A DNA stretch of 64,000 nt, taken from contig NZ_JAMXBF010000003.1 of NCBI RefSeq assembly GCF_023823685.1, positions 248,001 to 312,000 of the forward strand. Reading direction: 5' to 3'. Positions 1 through 10,024 of this stretch are shown here, in pieces. The stretch is from Pseudomonas subflava (lineage in GTDB: Bacteria; Pseudomonadota; Gammaproteobacteria; Pseudomonadales; Pseudomonadaceae). Numbering within the stretch: the first letter of the stretch is position 1; each line of letters starts with the position of its first letter. The position numbers and the translations under genes were made by a program. Below the pieces are notes generated by a model, which did not search any database, was not told the origin of the DNA, and saw only the letters and a program-made list of their open reading frames with translations.

Positions 1-611
1 TGCGAGCGGATCTGGAAATCATCCAGGAGTGGATCCCGGCCGGCAGCCGCGTGCTCGACCTGGGCTGTGGCGACGGCGAACTGCTGGCCCACCTGCGCGA
101 CCACAAGCAGGTCGGCGGCTACGGCCTGGAGATCGACCCCGAGAAGATCGCCAAGTGCATCGGCCGCGGCGTCAACGTCATCGAGCAGAACCTCGACGAG
201 GGCCTGGGCAACTTCGCCGACGACAGCTTCGATGTGGTGGTGATGACCCAGTCGCTGCAGGCCCTGAAGTACCCGGACAAGGTCCTGGCGGAGATGCTGC
301 GGGTCGGCAAGACCTGCATCATCACCTTCCCCAACTTCGGCCACTGGCGCTGCCGCTGGTACCTGACCACCAAGGGCCGCATGCCGGTGTCGGACTTCCT
401 GCCCTACACCTGGTACAACACGCCGAACATCCACTTCTGCACCTTCGAGGACTTCGAGCGCCTGTGCCTGGAACAGGGCGCGAAGGTGGAGGAGCGCCTG
501 GCGGTGGACCACGAGCACCGGCACAACCTGGGCAGCCGACTCTGGCCTAACCTGTTGGGTGAGATCGGCATCTATCGCATCAGCGGGTCCGGCCTGGCCC
601 CTGCCGTCTAA
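1..611 (+). CDS. metW: MetW, methionine biosynthesis methyltransferase-like protein (first base missing)
   Basis: Small class I SAM-methyltransferase fold protein that works with MetX in homoserine acylation/methionine synthesis in Pseudomonas. The window opens at the second base of what is very probably its ATG: bases 1-2 are TG, followed in frame by codons for [20 protein letters not shown], so about 203 residues are present. The SAM-binding glycine motif [11 protein letters not shown] lies near residue 20, and [12 protein letters not shown] and [12 protein letters not shown] are typical MetW stretches. metX is expected just outside the window. Family identification is firm; the exact start is inferred from the edge. 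Confidence 0.93.
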   Translation, partial: RADLEIIQEWIPAGSRVLDLGCGDGELLAHLRDHKQVGGYGLEIDPEKIAKCIGRGVNVIEQNLDEGLGNFADDSFDVVVMTQSLQALKYPDKVLAEMLRVGKTCIITFPNFGHWRCRWYLTTKGRMPVSDFLPYTWYNTPNIHFCTFEDFERLCLEQGAKVEERLAVDHEHRHNLGSRLWPNLLGEIGIYRISGSGLAPAV

Positions 612-626
612 TCCCGAGGATCTCTC

Positions 627-1046
627 ATGCGCCGCATCGCATCGCTCATCTTCTGCCTGCTCTTCGCCCTGCCTGCGCTCGCCGAACGCAAGCAGACCTT
701 CGGCGAGCTGGACGTGCACTACAGCACCTTCAACTCCAGCTTCCTGCAACCGGATGTGGCCGCGGCCGCCGGCCTGACCCGCAGCAAGACCGTCGGCGTG
801 CTCAACGTCGCCGTGCTCAAGGGCGGCAAGGGCCAGCCGGCCAAGGTCGACGGCACCCTGAAGAACCTGCTCGGCCAGACCACGCCCCTGCAGTTCAGGC
901 AGGTGCTGGAGAGCGGCGCCGTGTACTACCTGGCCGAATTCCCGCTGCGCCAGCGCGAGGTGCTGACCTTCAGCATCGACGTGCAGATCGGCGACGGCGC
1001 ACCGCACACCCTCACCTTCAACCAGGAAGTGTTCCCGGACGAATGA
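627..1046 (+). CDS. DUF4426 domain-containing exported protein
   Basis: 139-residue protein with an N-terminal signal peptide ([18 protein letters not shown], cleavage after about residue 19), followed by a beta-rich domain recognised as DUF4426. It starts 15 bp after metW and its stop overlaps the rdgB start (ATGA), so it belongs to the metX-metW-rdgB-hemW transcription unit, a conserved Pseudomonas order. Likely periplasmic. No enzymatic motif is visible and the function is unknown. Confidence 0.88.
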   Translation: MRRIASLIFCLLFALPALAERKQTFGELDVHYSTFNSSFLQPDVAAAAGLTRSKTVGVLNVAVLKGGKGQPAKVDGTLKNLLGQTTPLQFRQVLESGAVYYLAEFPLRQREVLTFSIDVQIGDGAPHTLTFNQEVFPDE

Positions 1047-1642
1047 CCATGCCCTTCAAAGAACTCGTACTGGCCAGCCACAACGCCGGCAAGCTCAAGG
1101 AACTCCAGGCCATGCTCGGCGAACACGTGCGCGTGCGCTCGGTGGGCGAGTTCTCCAGCATCGAGCCGGAAGAGACCGGCCTGTCCTTCGTCGAGAACGC
1201 CATCCTCAAGGCGCGCAACGCCGCCCGCGTGTCCGGCCTGCCGGCACTGGCCGACGACTCCGGCCTGGCGGTGGACTTCCTCGGCGGCGCGCCGGGCATC
1301 TACTCGGCACGCTATGCCGACGGCCAGGGGGATGCGGCCAACAACGCCAAGCTGCTCGATGCGCTGAAGGACGTGGCGGACGCCGAGCGCGGCGCCCAGT
1401 TCGTCTGCGCCCTGGCCCTGGTGCGCCACGCCGACGACCCGCTGCCGATCATCTGCGAGGGCCTGTGGCACGGCAGCATCCTGCGCGAGGCCCGTGGCGC
1501 CGAGGGCTTCGGCTACGACCCGCTGTTCTGGGTGCCGGAGCGCGACTGCTCCAGCGCCGAACTGGCCAGCGACGAGAAGAACCGCATCAGCCATCGCGCC
1601 CGCGCCATGGCCCTGCTCAAGCAGCGCCTGGGTCTGCAATGA
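1043..1642 (+). CDS. rdgB: RdgB/HAM1 family non-canonical purine NTP pyrophosphatase
   Basis: 199-residue housecleaning enzyme that hydrolyses dITP, dXTP and XTP to the monophosphates, keeping deaminated purines out of DNA. The N-terminal [12 protein letters not shown] substrate-binding motif, the [23 protein letters not shown] segment and the C-terminal SHRARAM motif are those of the family, and the length is normal. The ATG at 1043 overlaps the previous stop; a second in-frame ATG at 1049 is an alternative. Its stop overlaps the hemW start, suggesting translational coupling. Confidence 0.95.
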   Translation: MTMPFKELVLASHNAGKLKELQAMLGEHVRVRSVGEFSSIEPEETGLSFVENAILKARNAARVSGLPALADDSGLAVDFLGGAPGIYSARYADGQGDAANNAKLLDALKDVADAERGAQFVCALALVRHADDPLPIICEGLWHGSILREARGAEGFGYDPLFWVPERDCSSAELASDEKNRISHRARAMALLKQRLGLQ

Positions 1643-2799
1643 ACACCTCGCCCGGCGGTGGCTTCCAGCTGCCGCCACTCGCGCTCTACATCCACATCCC
1701 GTGGTGCGTGCGCAAATGCCCCTACTGCGACTTCAACTCCCACGCCGCCGGCCCGAGCCTGCCGGAAGAGGAGTACGTCGACGCCCTGCTCGCCGATCTC
1801 GAAGCCGATCAGGCGCACACCCACGGCCGTGAGCTGACCTCGATCTTCTTCGGCGGCGGCACGCCCAGCCTGTTCTCGGCCAAGGCCCTCGGCCGGCTGC
1901 TGGAGGGCGTGCAGCGCCGCGTGCCATTTGCCGGCGACATCGAGATCACCCTGGAGGCCAACCCCGGCACCTTCGAGCAGGCCAAGTTCCGCGACTACCG
2001 CAGCCTGGGCATCAATCGCCTGTCGATCGGCGTGCAGAGTTTCCAGGAGGCCAAACTCAAGGCGCTGGGCCGCATTCACGACGGCAACGAGGCGATCCGC
2101 GCCGCCGATATGGCGCGCGCCGCCGGCTTCGACAACTTCAACCTCGACCTGATGCACGGCCTGCCGGAGCAGAGCATCGAGGACGCCCTGTTCGACCTGC
2201 GCACCGCCATCGCCCAGGGCCCGACGCACCTGTCCTGGTACCAGCTGACCATGGAGCCGAACACGGTGTTCTGGAGCCAGCCGCCGCAGCTGCCCGAGGA
2301 TGACCTGCTGTGGGATATCCAGGAAGCCGGCCAGGCCCTGCTGGCCGCCGAGGGCTACGGGCAGTACGAGGTCTCCGCCTACGCCCAGGCCGGCAAGGCG
2401 GCGCGGCACAACCTTAATTACTGGACCTTCGGCGACTTCCTCGGCATCGGTGCCGGCGCCCACGCCAAGCTGAGCGCACCGGACGGACGGATCCTGCGCA
2501 CCTGGAAGACCCGCCTGCCCAAGGACTACCTGGATACGAGCAAGACCTTCCAGGCCGGCGAGCGTGTGCTGGATGCCGAAGAGCTGCCCTTCGAGTTCCT
2601 CATGAACGTGCTGCGCCTGACCGAGGGCGCGCCGGCCGCGCTGTTCGAGCAGCGCACCGGCCTGCCGCTGACCAGCCTGGATGCGGCGCGCCGCGAGGCC
2701 GAGGCGCGCCAGTTGCTCAAGTCCGATCCCACACGGCTGGTCGCCACGCGCGAAGGCCAGCTGTTCCTCAACGACCTGCTGCAGCACTTCCTGCCCTGA
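1639..2799 (+). CDS. hemW: HemW, radical SAM heme chaperone
   Basis: 386-residue cytoplasmic radical SAM protein, formerly annotated as an oxygen-independent coproporphyrinogen III oxidase. The CX3CX2C iron-sulfur motif (C23, C27, C30 in [11 protein letters not shown]) and the GGGTPS SAM motif are present. The CX3CX2C-F without the extra cysteine of true HemN points to the heme-transfer chaperone HemW. The ATG at 1639 overlaps the rdgB stop (ATGA); the frame is open further upstream, but that part is antisense-like shadow of rdgB. Last gene of the tight metW-rdgB-hemW run. Confidence 0.94.
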   Translation: MNTSPGGGFQLPPLALYIHIPWCVRKCPYCDFNSHAAGPSLPEEEYVDALLADLEADQAHTHGRELTSIFFGGGTPSLFSAKALGRLLEGVQRRVPFAGDIEITLEANPGTFEQAKFRDYRSLGINRLSIGVQSFQEAKLKALGRIHDGNEAIRAADMARAAGFDNFNLDLMHGLPEQSIEDALFDLRTAIAQGPTHLSWYQLTMEPNTVFWSQPPQLPEDDLLWDIQEAGQALLAAEGYGQYEVSAYAQAGKAARHNLNYWTFGDFLGIGAGAHAKLSAPDGRILRTWKTRLPKDYLDTSKTFQAGERVLDAEELPFEFLMNVLRLTEGAPAALFEQRTGLPLTSLDAARREAEARQLLKSDPTRLVATREGQLFLNDLLQHFLP

Positions 2800-2921
2800 C
2801 CCTTGGCCGCGACGCCCTTCGCGCCATCGTCGCGGTGAAACGGAATGCCAGCCAGTCGCTCCCACAGCGGAACGGCAGACGGTAAACTCCCTGCGCCCAA
2901 CCACCACGACAAGGACACCCG

Positions 2922-3245
2922 ATGGATCTCGTACTCGACCTGATCGCCACCCTCTCGCGCTGGTGCCGCGGCAACCTGTACGACATCTCGCTGGCCATCA
3001 TGGCCACCCTCTTCGTGCTGTTCGGGCCGGGCATCAACGCCTGGGTGCAGCGCTCCATCGGCGGCCTCAACTTCGTCCTGCGCACGCTGATCTTCGTGCT
3101 GGTCTGCGCCGTCGGCTACGGCCTGGCCATCGTCTTCCTCACGCCCTGGCTGGCCAAGGGGCTGGGCTACTTCAACAACTTCACCCTGTCGCCCGTCCTG
3201 CTACTAGTCTTCTTCCTGATCGGCGTTCTGGCCGACCGCAGCTAG
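2922..3245 (+). CDS. DUF3392 family small membrane protein
   Basis: 107-residue protein with three to four hydrophobic helices (about residues 15-37, 48-75 and 85-104), matching DUF3392, a small inner-membrane family that commonly follows hemW in Pseudomonas. An AAGGA ribosome-binding site precedes the ATG by 7 bases. It is separated from hemW by 122 bp, so it probably has its own promoter. Function unknown. Confidence 0.87.
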   Translation: MDLVLDLIATLSRWCRGNLYDISLAIMATLFVLFGPGINAWVQRSIGGLNFVLRTLIFVLVCAVGYGLAIVFLTPWLAKGLGYFNNFTLSPVLLLVFFLIGVLADRS

Positions 3246-3277
3246 GGTCGCCCGCGGGGCGCCCAGGGAGGAGCCCC

Positions 3278-3532
3278 ATGAAGCCACTCAAGCATCTCTA
3301 CATATATTTCCAGGATGGCCAGCGCCTGGCGCTGCGCTTTCCCAAGCAGCTCGAAGACCCGGCTGCGGTGGCGCGCGCCCTGCGCAAGCAGCTGGAGTCG
3401 CCGTTCGTCAGCATCGAGGTGGACGGCGACCTGCTGATGATCCCGCGGGAAAGCATCAAGTATCTGCAGGTCTGCCCCATGCCCGCCGCGTTGCCGGAGC
3501 TGACCATCCAGGGCGCCGAGGTGATCGACTAG
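3278..3532 (+). CDS. conserved small hypothetical protein (84 aa)
   Basis: 84-residue soluble protein beginning MKPLKHLYIYFQDGQRL. The ATG at 3278 is preceded by GGGAGGAG, a strong ribosome-binding site, which decides this start over a longer upstream open frame. It lies 32 bp after the DUF3392 gene, so is probably co-transcribed. Composition is ordinary, with no membrane segment or metal motif. I recognise it only as a conserved Pseudomonas hypothetical; no function can be assigned. Confidence 0.75.
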   Translation: MKPLKHLYIYFQDGQRLALRFPKQLEDPAAVARALRKQLESPFVSIEVDGDLLMIPRESIKYLQVCPMPAALPELTIQGAEVID

Positions 3533-3637
3533 GCGCTGCAGCCCGACGCGCAGCGAGACGGCTATCGCCAATCAATCTAATGCCGCAGCACCGCCGGATT
3601 AGAGTGAATTCAGGCAACCGCAGGAGACCGAACCGCC

Positions 3638-4039
3638 ATGCAGATCAACGGGTACAGCGGTAATCTGCCGCTCTCCACTCAGGTCATCAACAAGTACGGC
3701 CCGGCCAATCCCGAACAGGTGAACAAAGCCGTGGACGCCGCATCCGACCGAGTCGACGAGCGCCAGCAAAGCCGCGAACTGAGCCAGGCCGGCAAACGCG
3801 ACGCCGCCGCGCAGATCTATAGCGCCAACACTCAGCAACGGCAGATCGAGACCTACCTGGCGGTGGCCAGCGAAGGCGAAGTCGACAGCCAGCCGAGCCC
3901 GTTGGAGAACGCTGCCGAGCTGAGTGAGCTGAAGACGCGTAACGACCGGGCGCAGAACATCGCCGACATTGCCAGCCGCCCCGAGCGGCCCGAGACCGAT
4001 CCGGCCAGGCCGGAGCCCTACGTCGCAACCTATGCCTGA
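3638..4039 (+). CDS. conserved hypothetical protein (133 aa)
   Basis: 133-residue hydrophilic protein, rich in Q, N, A and E and probably largely helical or disordered, starting MQINGYSGNLPLS and ending in a proline-rich tail. A CGCAGGAG ribosome-binding site precedes the ATG. It stands alone: 105 bp after the previous gene and ended by the bidirectional terminator at 4061. The N-terminus resembles those of small secreted or flagellar-associated Pseudomonas proteins, but I see no diagnostic motif and assign no function. Confidence 0.75.
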   Translation: MQINGYSGNLPLSTQVINKYGPANPEQVNKAVDAASDRVDERQQSRELSQAGKRDAAAQIYSANTQQRQIETYLAVASEGEVDSQPSPLENAAELSELKTRNDRAQNIADIASRPERPETDPARPEPYVATYA

Positions 4040-4060
4040 GCCGTCCGGCGGACAGGCATG

Positions 4061-4088
4061 AAAAAAGCCGCCCTCGGGCGGCTTTTTC
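4061..4088. terminator. bidirectional rho-independent terminator
   Basis: GCCGCC-CTCG-GGCGGC hairpin flanked by AAAAAA on the left and TTTTT on the right, so it can act for the plus-strand 133-residue gene and for minus-strand pckA, which converge here. Confidence 0.88.
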
Positions 4089-4102
4089 GTGGGCCTGGGC
4101 GC

Positions 4103-5644
4103 TTAGAGCTGCGGGCCGGCGTTGCGGATGGCGTCGGAGACGTCGAACTTCTTGAAGTTGTCGACGAACTGCTGGGCCAGGCCCTTGGCGGCTTCGTCGT
4201 AGGCGTTGCCGTCGGCCCAGGTGTTGCGCGGGTTGAGCAGGTTGGTCTCGACGCCCGGAACGGCCTTCGGCACGTCCAGGTTGATGATCGGCAGGTGCTC
4301 GGTCTCGGCGCCGACCAGAGCGCCGCTCTGGATGGCAGCGATCACGCCACGGGTGGTCGGGATGTTGAAGCGCTTGCCGACACCGTAGCCGCCGCCGGTC
4401 CAGCCGGTGTTGACCAGGTAGACCTTGGAGTTGAAGCCGCGGATACGCTTGATCAGCAGCTCGGCGTACTCACCGGCCGGACGCGGGAAGAACGGCGCGC
4501 CGAAGCAGGTGGAGAAGGTCGACTTGATGCCGCCGCCGCTGCCCATCTCGGTGGAACCGACCAGCGCGGTGTAACCGGACAGGAAGTGATAGGCAGCCTG
4601 CTCTTCGCTGAGGATCGACACGGGCGGCAGTACGCCGGTCAGGTCGCAGGTCAGGAAGATCACGGCGTTCGGCTCGCCGCCGAGGTTCTTCTCGGAGCGC
4701 TTCTCGACCAGCTCCAGCGGATAGGCCGCCCGGCTGTTCTGGGTCAGGCTGTCGTCGGCGTAGTCCGGGACGCGATTGTCGTCGAGCACCACGTTTTCCA
4801 GCACGGCGCCGAACTGGATGGCTTTCCAGATCACCGGCTCGTTCTTCTCGGACAGGTCGATGCACTTGGCGTAGCAGCCACCCTCGATGTTGAACACCAC
4901 GCCCTCGCCCCAGCCGTGCTCGTCGTCACCGATCAGGTAACGGCTCGGGTCGGCGGACAGGGTGGTCTTGCCGGTGCCGGACAGGCCGAAGAACAGGGTC
5001 ACGTCGCCCTCTTCACCGATGTTGGCGGCGCAGTGCATCGGCAGCACGTCGACTTCCGGCAGCAGGAAGTTCTGCACGGAGAACATGGCTTTCTTCATCT
5101 CGCCGGCGTAGCGCATGCCCGCCAGCAGCACCTTCTTCTGGGCGAAGTTGATGATCACGCAGCCGTCGGAGTTGGTGCCGTCGCGCTCGGGCACGCACTC
5201 GAAGTTGGCGACGTTGAGGATCTGCCACTCGGCCTTGGCGGCCGGGTTGTAGTTTTCCGGTTTGATGAACAGGCAACGGCCGAACAGGTTCTGCCAGGCG
5301 GTCTGGGTGGTCATCTTGACCGGCAGGTAGTGCTCGGCGGCGGAGCCGACGTGCACGTGGGAAACGAAATGGTCCTGGCCGGCATTGAACGCCTCGACAC
5401 GGGCCCACAGGGCATCGAACTTGTCCGCGGGGAACGGACGGTTGATGTTGCCCCAGGCGATCTTGGACTCGGTGCTCGGCTCCTGGACGATGAAGCGATC
5501 GGCCGGCGAGCGACCGGTACGGTGACCGGTGCGAACTACCAGAGAGCCGTTGGCGGCCAGTTCACCCTCGCCGCGGCGGATGGCCTCTTCGACCAGTTGG
5601 GCGGCGCTGATGTCGGTGTAAACGGCGGTGTTGGCTTGCGTCAT
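4103..5644 (-). CDS. pckA: phosphoenolpyruvate carboxykinase (ATP)
   Basis: 513-residue gluconeogenic enzyme converting oxaloacetate and ATP to phosphoenolpyruvate, CO2 and ADP in the cytoplasm. The P-loop [11 protein letters not shown] lies near residues 221-231; the metal-binding IGDDEHGW, the FSTCFGAPF substrate loop and the [10 protein letters not shown] segment are all family hallmarks. The start at 5644 follows a GGGGA ribosome-binding site; an in-frame ATG further upstream lies in the regulatory dyad and lacks a site. Single-gene unit between the dyad at 5686 and the terminator at 4061. Confidence 0.97.
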   Translation of the reverse strand: MTQANTAVYTDISAAQLVEEAIRRGEGELAANGSLVVRTGHRTGRSPADRFIVQEPSTESKIAWGNINRPFPADKFDALWARVEAFNAGQDHFVSHVHVGSAAEHYLPVKMTTQTAWQNLFGRCLFIKPENYNPAAKAEWQILNVANFECVPERDGTNSDGCVIINFAQKKVLLAGMRYAGEMKKAMFSVQNFLLPEVDVLPMHCAANIGEEGDVTLFFGLSGTGKTTLSADPSRYLIGDDEHGWGEGVVFNIEGGCYAKCIDLSEKNEPVIWKAIQFGAVLENVVLDDNRVPDYADDSLTQNSRAAYPLELVEKRSEKNLGGEPNAVIFLTCDLTGVLPPVSILSEEQAAYHFLSGYTALVGSTEMGSGGGIKSTFSTCFGAPFFPRPAGEYAELLIKRIRGFNSKVYLVNTGWTGGGYGVGKRFNIPTTRGVIAAIQSGALVGAETEHLPIINLDVPKAVPGVETNLLNPRNTWADGNAYDEAAKGLAQQFVDNFKKFDVSDAIRNAGPQL

Positions 5645-5685
5645 GTGGGTCCCCGTCGGCCGTGGCCGAGTCTTCCGAACGTTTG

Positions 5686-5711
5686 TGTAGTGAATGTAAA
5701 AATTCACTACA
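5686..5711 (-). promoter_or_regulatory. perfect 10-bp dyad upstream of pckA, candidate RccR-type operator
   Basis: Two perfect arms, TGTAGTGAAT and ATTCACTACA, separated by 6 AT-rich bases, 42 bp upstream of the pckA ATG. The outer TGTAGT...ACTACA fits my recollection of the site for RccR, the RpiR-family KDPG-responsive regulator reported to control pckA in Pseudomonas. The dyad is directly visible; the regulator is an inference. Confidence 0.65.
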
Positions 5712-5800
5712 GCGATAAAAAAGTCGCGGGAGTATGCCAGAAAAGCCAGGCCCTTGGCAGCCTCCCATCCACTATGGCTGTCAATAGAGCAGGCCTATGA

Positions 5801-6694
5801 TCAATGCCGGGTCGCGGATGGCGCCTGGCTGTCGCCGGTGGCGAACAGCTGGGCCACGTCGCTGGCATCGAAGAAATAGCGCTGGTTGCAGAACTGGCAG
5901 TCGATCTCGACCTGACCGCCACTCTCTTCAACAAGCGCCTCGGCATCAGCCTGCCCGATACTGACCAGCGCGCGCGCCGAGCGTTCGCGCGAGCAGCTGC
6001 AGCGGAACTGCAGCGGGCTCGGTTCGAACAGGCGCACCTCTTCCTGATGGTAGAGACGGTGCAGCACGGTCTGGTTGTCCAGCCCCAGCAGCTCTTCGGC
6101 GCTCAGGGTGTCGGCCAGGGTCACCAAGTGATTCCAGCTCTCCTGGCGATCTTCCGGCTCGGTCTGGTGGTGCGGCGGCAGCTGTTGCAGCAGCAGACCG
6201 CGGGCGCGTTGGCCGTCGGCACGCAGCCAGAAGCGCGTCGGCAGCTGCTCGGAAGTGGCGAAGTAGGCGGTCAGGCTGTCGGCCAGGGTCTCGCCCTCCA
6301 GCTCGACGATGCCCTGGTAGCGCTGGCCCTTGGCGGGGTCGATGGTCAGCGCCAGGACGCCATCGGGCATCAGCTCGCGCAGGCCGGCGCCGGCATCGAC
6401 CGCCTCGGCATCGTAGCGGGCAATGCCGCGCACTTCGCGCTCGCTGGAGCACTCGATCATCACCAGCGGCACCGGGCCGGAGGAGCGGATCTGCAGCACC
6501 AGCAGCCCCTCGAACTTCAGAGTACCGACCAGCAGCGCGGCGGCGGCGAGCGTCTCGCCGAGCAGCTGGGCCACCGGCTGCGGATAGGGATGCTTGGCCA
6601 GTACGTGCTGGTAGCTCTCGGCGAGGCTGACCATCTCGCCGCGGACGTCGTTGTCGTCGAAGAGAAAACGCTGGGAGTGATCGAAATCGTGCAT
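5801..6694 (-). CDS. hslO: Hsp33, redox-regulated molecular chaperone
   Basis: 297-residue cytoplasmic holdase activated by oxidation. The C-terminus carries the zinc-binding cysteines CSC ([10 protein letters not shown], about residue 231) and CQFC ([12 protein letters not shown], about residue 264), which form disulfides under oxidative stress. The N-terminal substrate-binding domain is of normal length. It lies upstream of pckA and downstream of hslR on the minus strand, a conserved Pseudomonas order; the 156-bp gap to pckA holds the pckA promoter region. Confidence 0.96.
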   Translation of the reverse strand: MHDFDHSQRFLFDDNDVRGEMVSLAESYQHVLAKHPYPQPVAQLLGETLAAAALLVGTLKFEGLLVLQIRSSGPVPLVMIECSSEREVRGIARYDAEAVDAGAGLRELMPDGVLALTIDPAKGQRYQGIVELEGETLADSLTAYFATSEQLPTRFWLRADGQRARGLLLQQLPPHHQTEPEDRQESWNHLVTLADTLSAEELLGLDNQTVLHRLYHQEEVRLFEPSPLQFRCSCSRERSARALVSIGQADAEALVEESGGQVEIDCQFCNQRYFFDASDVAQLFATGDSQAPSATRH

Positions 6695-6836
6695 GGAGAT
6701 CGCCTGACGAAGAGGGATGACGGGCCGCCGACGCCGGGAAAAGGGCGCCGCGTTGCTGGCCGGGGGATGAGTCGAATTCTAGAGGCTGCCGCGCCCCCGG
6801 CGCAAACCACGCCCGCCGGTAGGCGACCGGCCGGCC

Positions 6837-7229
6837 TCAGTCGCCGCCGCGCAGGCCGAGCAGCTGCCGGCGCTGCTTCTTGTTCGGCCGGCCGTCGGTC
6901 TGCACGCCCAGGGCGCCGGCCTTGCGCTGCGCGGCGGCTTCCTCGCGCCGGGAGATGCTGTCGGGCGTCTCTTCATACAGCAGCTGCGCCTCCGGCGCGC
7001 CGCGGCGCACGGTAGAGAGCGCCCGCACCACCACGGTCCGTTCGTCGAAGCCCGCGCGGATCACGAATTCGTCGCCCACCTTCGGCTCCTTGCCGGGTTT
7101 GCAGCGCTCGCCGCGGCAATGCACCTTGCCGCCCTCGATGGCCTCCTTGGCCAGCGCCCGGGTCTTGTAGAAGCGCGCGGCCCATAGCCATTTGTCCAGG
7201 CGTACCTTGTCGTCGTCTTTCTCGCTCAT
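6837..7229 (-). CDS. hslR: Hsp15-like S4-domain RNA-binding protein
   Basis: 130-residue protein with an N-terminal S4 RNA-binding domain (KVRLDKWLWAARFYKTRALA at about residues 8-27) and a basic C-terminal tail (PNKKQRRQ). E. coli Hsp15 binds stalled 50S subunits carrying peptidyl-tRNA and allows their recycling. The ATG at 7229 is chosen because S4 homology begins eight residues later; the open frame continues upstream without a recognisable sequence. It precedes hslO in a heat-shock pair. Confidence 0.9.
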   Translation of the reverse strand: MSEKDDDKVRLDKWLWAARFYKTRALAKEAIEGGKVHCRGERCKPGKEPKVGDEFVIRAGFDERTVVVRALSTVRRGAPEAQLLYEETPDSISRREEAAAQRKAGALGVQTDGRPNKKQRRQLLGLRGGD

Positions 7230-7328
7230 CGCCGTTCCAGGAAGTAGGTGAATCACCCTGTGAATCTTGCCTGATGCAGTTGTCACATGGCGCATCTAGA
7301 ATGCCTCCATCGCCTGTGGAAGCCCGTA

Positions 7329-7796
7329 TTGAAGACTTTCGACCAACTCTCCGTGATCGGCCTGCGCGAATGGATCAACCTGCCGGAGCTCGGCATGATC
7401 GGCCTGCGCGCGAAGATCGACACCGGCGCCAGCACCTCGACCCTGCACGCCAGCGACATCGTCCCGTTCGAGCGCGACGGTGAACGCTGGGTGCGCTTCA
7501 CCGCCCACTTCGGCACCCTGGTGCAGCGCCGCCACCCATGCGAGGCCAAGGTGGTGACGGTGAAGACCATCAAGAGCTCCAACGGCCAGGCCCAGACCCG
7601 CTACGTGATCAGCACCCTGCTCACCCTGGGTGATCGCAGCTGGCCGGTGGACTTCACCCTGGCCTGCCGCAAGACCATGCGCTACCGCGTGCTGCTCGGC
7701 GCCCACGCCCTGGTCGACGGCCAGCTGGTGGTCAACCCGGCGCTCACCTACGTGCAAGACAAACCGCAGCTCCCCAGCCCTCTCGGTGCCCCATGA
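7329..7796 (+). CDS. rimB: RimB-like retropepsin-fold zinc/aspartic protease
   Basis: About 155 residues, member of the family annotated as ATP-dependent zinc proteases or retropepsin-like aspartic endopeptidases. The [13 protein letters not shown] segment carries the DTGA active-site motif. Overlap of its stop with the rimK start (ATGA) marks the rimB-rimK unit, which in Pseudomonas modifies ribosomal protein S6 with glutamate tails. I prefer a TTG start at 7329 because GGAAG precedes it at good spacing; an ATG at 7287 lacks a ribosome-binding site and overlaps the divergent hslR promoter region. Confidence 0.85.
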   Translation: MKTFDQLSVIGLREWINLPELGMIGLRAKIDTGASTSTLHASDIVPFERDGERWVRFTAHFGTLVQRRHPCEAKVVTVKTIKSSNGQAQTRYVISTLLTLGDRSWPVDFTLACRKTMRYRVLLGAHALVDGQLVVNPALTYVQDKPQLPSPLGAP

Positions 7797-8698
7797 AGAT
7801 CGCCATCCTGTCGCGCAATCCGCGCCTGTATTCGACCCGTCGCCTGGTGGAGGCCGGCGAGCAGCGCGGCCACGAGATGGTGGTGATCGACACCCTGCGC
7901 GCCTACATGAACATCGCCAGTCACAAGCCGCAGATCCACTACCGCGGCAGGCCGCTGGAGGGCTTCGACGCGGTGATCCCGCGCATCGGCGCCTCCGTGA
8001 CCTTCTACGGCTGCGCCGTGCTGCGCCAGTTCGAAATGCAGGGCGTGGCGCCGCTCAACGAGTCGGTAGCGATCAGCCGCTCGCGGGACAAACTGCGCTC
8101 GCTGCAGCTGCTGTCGCGCAAGGGCATCGGCCTGCCGGTCACCGGCTTCGCCCACTCGCCTGACGACATCCCCGACCTGATCCGCATGGTCAACGGCGCG
8201 CCGCTGGTGATCAAGGTGCTGGAAGGCACCCAAGGCATCGGCGTGGTGCTGTGCGAAACCGAAAAGGCTGCGGAGTCGGTGATCGAGGCCTTCATGGGCC
8301 TGAAGCAGAACATCATGGTGCAGGAATACATCAAGGAGGCCGGCGGCGCCGACATCCGCTGCTTCGTGGTCGGCGACAAGGTCATCGCGGCGATGAAGCG
8401 CCAGGCCAAGCCCGGCGAGTTCCGCTCCAACCTGCACCGCGGCGGCCAGGCCAGCCTGATCAAGATCACCCCGGAAGAACGCATGACCGCCATCCGCGCG
8501 GCCAAGGTCATGGGCCTGTCGGTGGCCGGCGTCGACATCCTGCGCTCCAATCACGGCCCGCTGGTGATGGAGGTGAACTCCTCGCCCGGCCTGGAAGGCA
8601 TCGAGACCACCACCGGCAAGGACGTGGCCGGCATCATCGTGCAGTACCTGGAGAAGAACGCCATCCCCGGCCAGACCCGCACCAAGGGCAGGGGCTGA
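7793..8698 (+). CDS. rimK: RimK, ribosomal protein S6 glutamate ligase
   Basis: 301-residue ATP-grasp ligase adding glutamates to the C-terminus of ribosomal protein S6. The family start [18 protein letters not shown], the ATP-binding [15 protein letters not shown], the metal-binding [13 protein letters not shown] and the C-terminal catalytic segment are present and the length is normal. It overlaps rimB by 4 bp and is therefore translationally coupled. In Pseudomonas fluorescens the rim system links c-di-GMP signalling to proteome remodelling; that role here is inferred. Confidence 0.95.
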   Translation: MKIAILSRNPRLYSTRRLVEAGEQRGHEMVVIDTLRAYMNIASHKPQIHYRGRPLEGFDAVIPRIGASVTFYGCAVLRQFEMQGVAPLNESVAISRSRDKLRSLQLLSRKGIGLPVTGFAHSPDDIPDLIRMVNGAPLVIKVLEGTQGIGVVLCETEKAAESVIEAFMGLKQNIMVQEYIKEAGGADIRCFVVGDKVIAAMKRQAKPGEFRSNLHRGGQASLIKITPEERMTAIRAAKVMGLSVAGVDILRSNHGPLVMEVNSSPGLEGIETTTGKDVAGIIVQYLEKNAIPGQTRTKGRG

Positions 8699-8710
8699 GG
8701 CGCCGCCCGC

Positions 8711-10024
8711 TCAGTTGGCGTCGCGCGGCAGCAACAGCCCCAGCGGCAGACAGATGCGCGCCTCCAGGCCGCCACCCGAGCGGTTGCGCAGCTCGACGCT
8801 GCCGCCGTGCAGCGCGGCGATGCGCTTGACGATGGCCAGGCCGAGCCCGGTGCCCTTGCCGCCACGGGCGCGATCGCCACGGATGAACGGGTTGAAGATC
8901 TCGCCCATCTCCGAGGCGGCGATGCCGGGGCCACGGTCGAGCACGCTGAGCACCACGTAGGGCGCGCTCTCGTCGCCGGCCAGATTGGTCACCACCTCCA
9001 CGCTCTGGCCACCGTAGCGCAGGGCGTTTTCCAGCAGGTTCACCAGCAGGCGCTTGATCGAGACCCGGCGCAGCGGGAAGGCTGGCAGCTGCTCCAGGTA
9101 CAGGCGCACCTGCTCGCTGTGCTGGTTGTACGGCGCGACCACCTCGCGCACCAGCTCGCCCAGGTCGCAGAGCTCCGAGCGCTCGTCGCGGCCATCGCGG
9201 ATGAAGGCGAGGAACTGGTCGAGGATGGTGTCCATGTGCTCGATGTCGCGGATCATGTCCTCGGTCATCTCGGCGTCGCCGCCGAGCATCTCCAGCGACA
9301 GGCGCAGGCGCGTCAGCGGCGTGCGCAGGTCATGGGAGACGCCGGCCAGCATCAGCTCGCGCTCGCGGGCGCCCTGCTCGATGTCCTCGGCCATCTGGTT
9401 GAAGGCGCGGTACACCTCGGTCATCTCGCTGGGCGTGTCGCTCACCGGCAGGCGCACGCTGCGCCCCTGACCGAACTGGCGGGCAGCGAACACCAGGCGC
9501 TTGAGCGGCGCGTTCAACTGGGTGACGAAGATCCACGCCGCCGCGGTGGAGAGCAGACCGATGCCGAGGAACCAGCCGAGCACGCTCCAGATCTTCTGCC
9601 CGCGCAGCGGATAGGGGTAGAGCGGCACCTTCAGCCAGTCGTCGCCCAGGCTGGGCGCGCGCACCCAGAGGGCCGGCGGGCTTTGCACCCGCACGCGCAC
9701 CTCGGTGTCCGGGCCCAGCTCGGACTGCATCTGGCGCAGGAACACCTCGGAATAGGGCCAGTGCTGCTCGGTCGCCGGCACCTGCTCGCGCGCCACCCGG
9801 GTCAGGGTCGCCGCCTCGGCGATCTGCGCGCGGTCCTCCGGGTCCGCCGCCCAGTAGGCGCGCAGGGTCAGCGCCGCGCCGTGGCTGTACTGGCGGTCGA
9901 CCAGCATGTCCTCGTTCATCATCAGGTACACCAGGGTCAGCGCCTTGGAGAACAGCACGACGACGAGCACCAGCCACAAGGTGCGGGCGAAGAAGCTTTG
10001 CGGGAACCAGCGAGGGGTTTTCAT
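8711..10024 (-). CDS. envZ: EnvZ/AmgS-type sensor histidine kinase
   Basis: 437-residue inner-membrane kinase. Order: helix 1 (about 13-33), periplasmic sensor region, helix 2 (about 155-180), HAMP, HisKA box VSHDLRTPLTRLRL with the phospho-histidine near residue 231, then an ATPase domain with N box LLVNLLENALRYGG and G boxes DRGPGIA and GKGTGLGLAIV. It pairs with the OmpR-type regulator at 10464; in P. aeruginosa the pair (AmgS/AmgR) controls envelope stress and aminoglycoside tolerance. Unusually, a small membrane-protein gene separates kinase and regulator. Confidence 0.94.
   Translation of the reverse strand: MKTPRWFPQSFFARTLWLVLVVVLFSKALTLVYLMMNEDMLVDRQYSHGAALTLRAYWAADPEDRAQIAEAATLTRVAREQVPATEQHWPYSEVFLRQMQSELGPDTEVRVRVQSPPALWVRAPSLGDDWLKVPLYPYPLRGQKIWSVLGWFLGIGLLSTAAAWIFVTQLNAPLKRLVFAARQFGQGRSVRLPVSDTPSEMTEVYRAFNQMAEDIEQGARERELMLAGVSHDLRTPLTRLRLSLEMLGGDAEMTEDMIRDIEHMDTILDQFLAFIRDGRDERSELCDLGELVREVVAPYNQHSEQVRLYLEQLPAFPLRRVSIKRLLVNLLENALRYGGQSVEVVTNLAGDESAPYVVLSVLDRGPGIAASEMGEIFNPFIRGDRARGGKGTGLGLAIVKRIAALHGGSVELRNRSGGGLEARICLPLGLLLPRDAN

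Noticed and set aside
4058-5800. 580-codon plus-strand open frame opposite pckA
   Set aside because: Antisense of a certain pckA gene, low-complexity product, begins inside the terminator.
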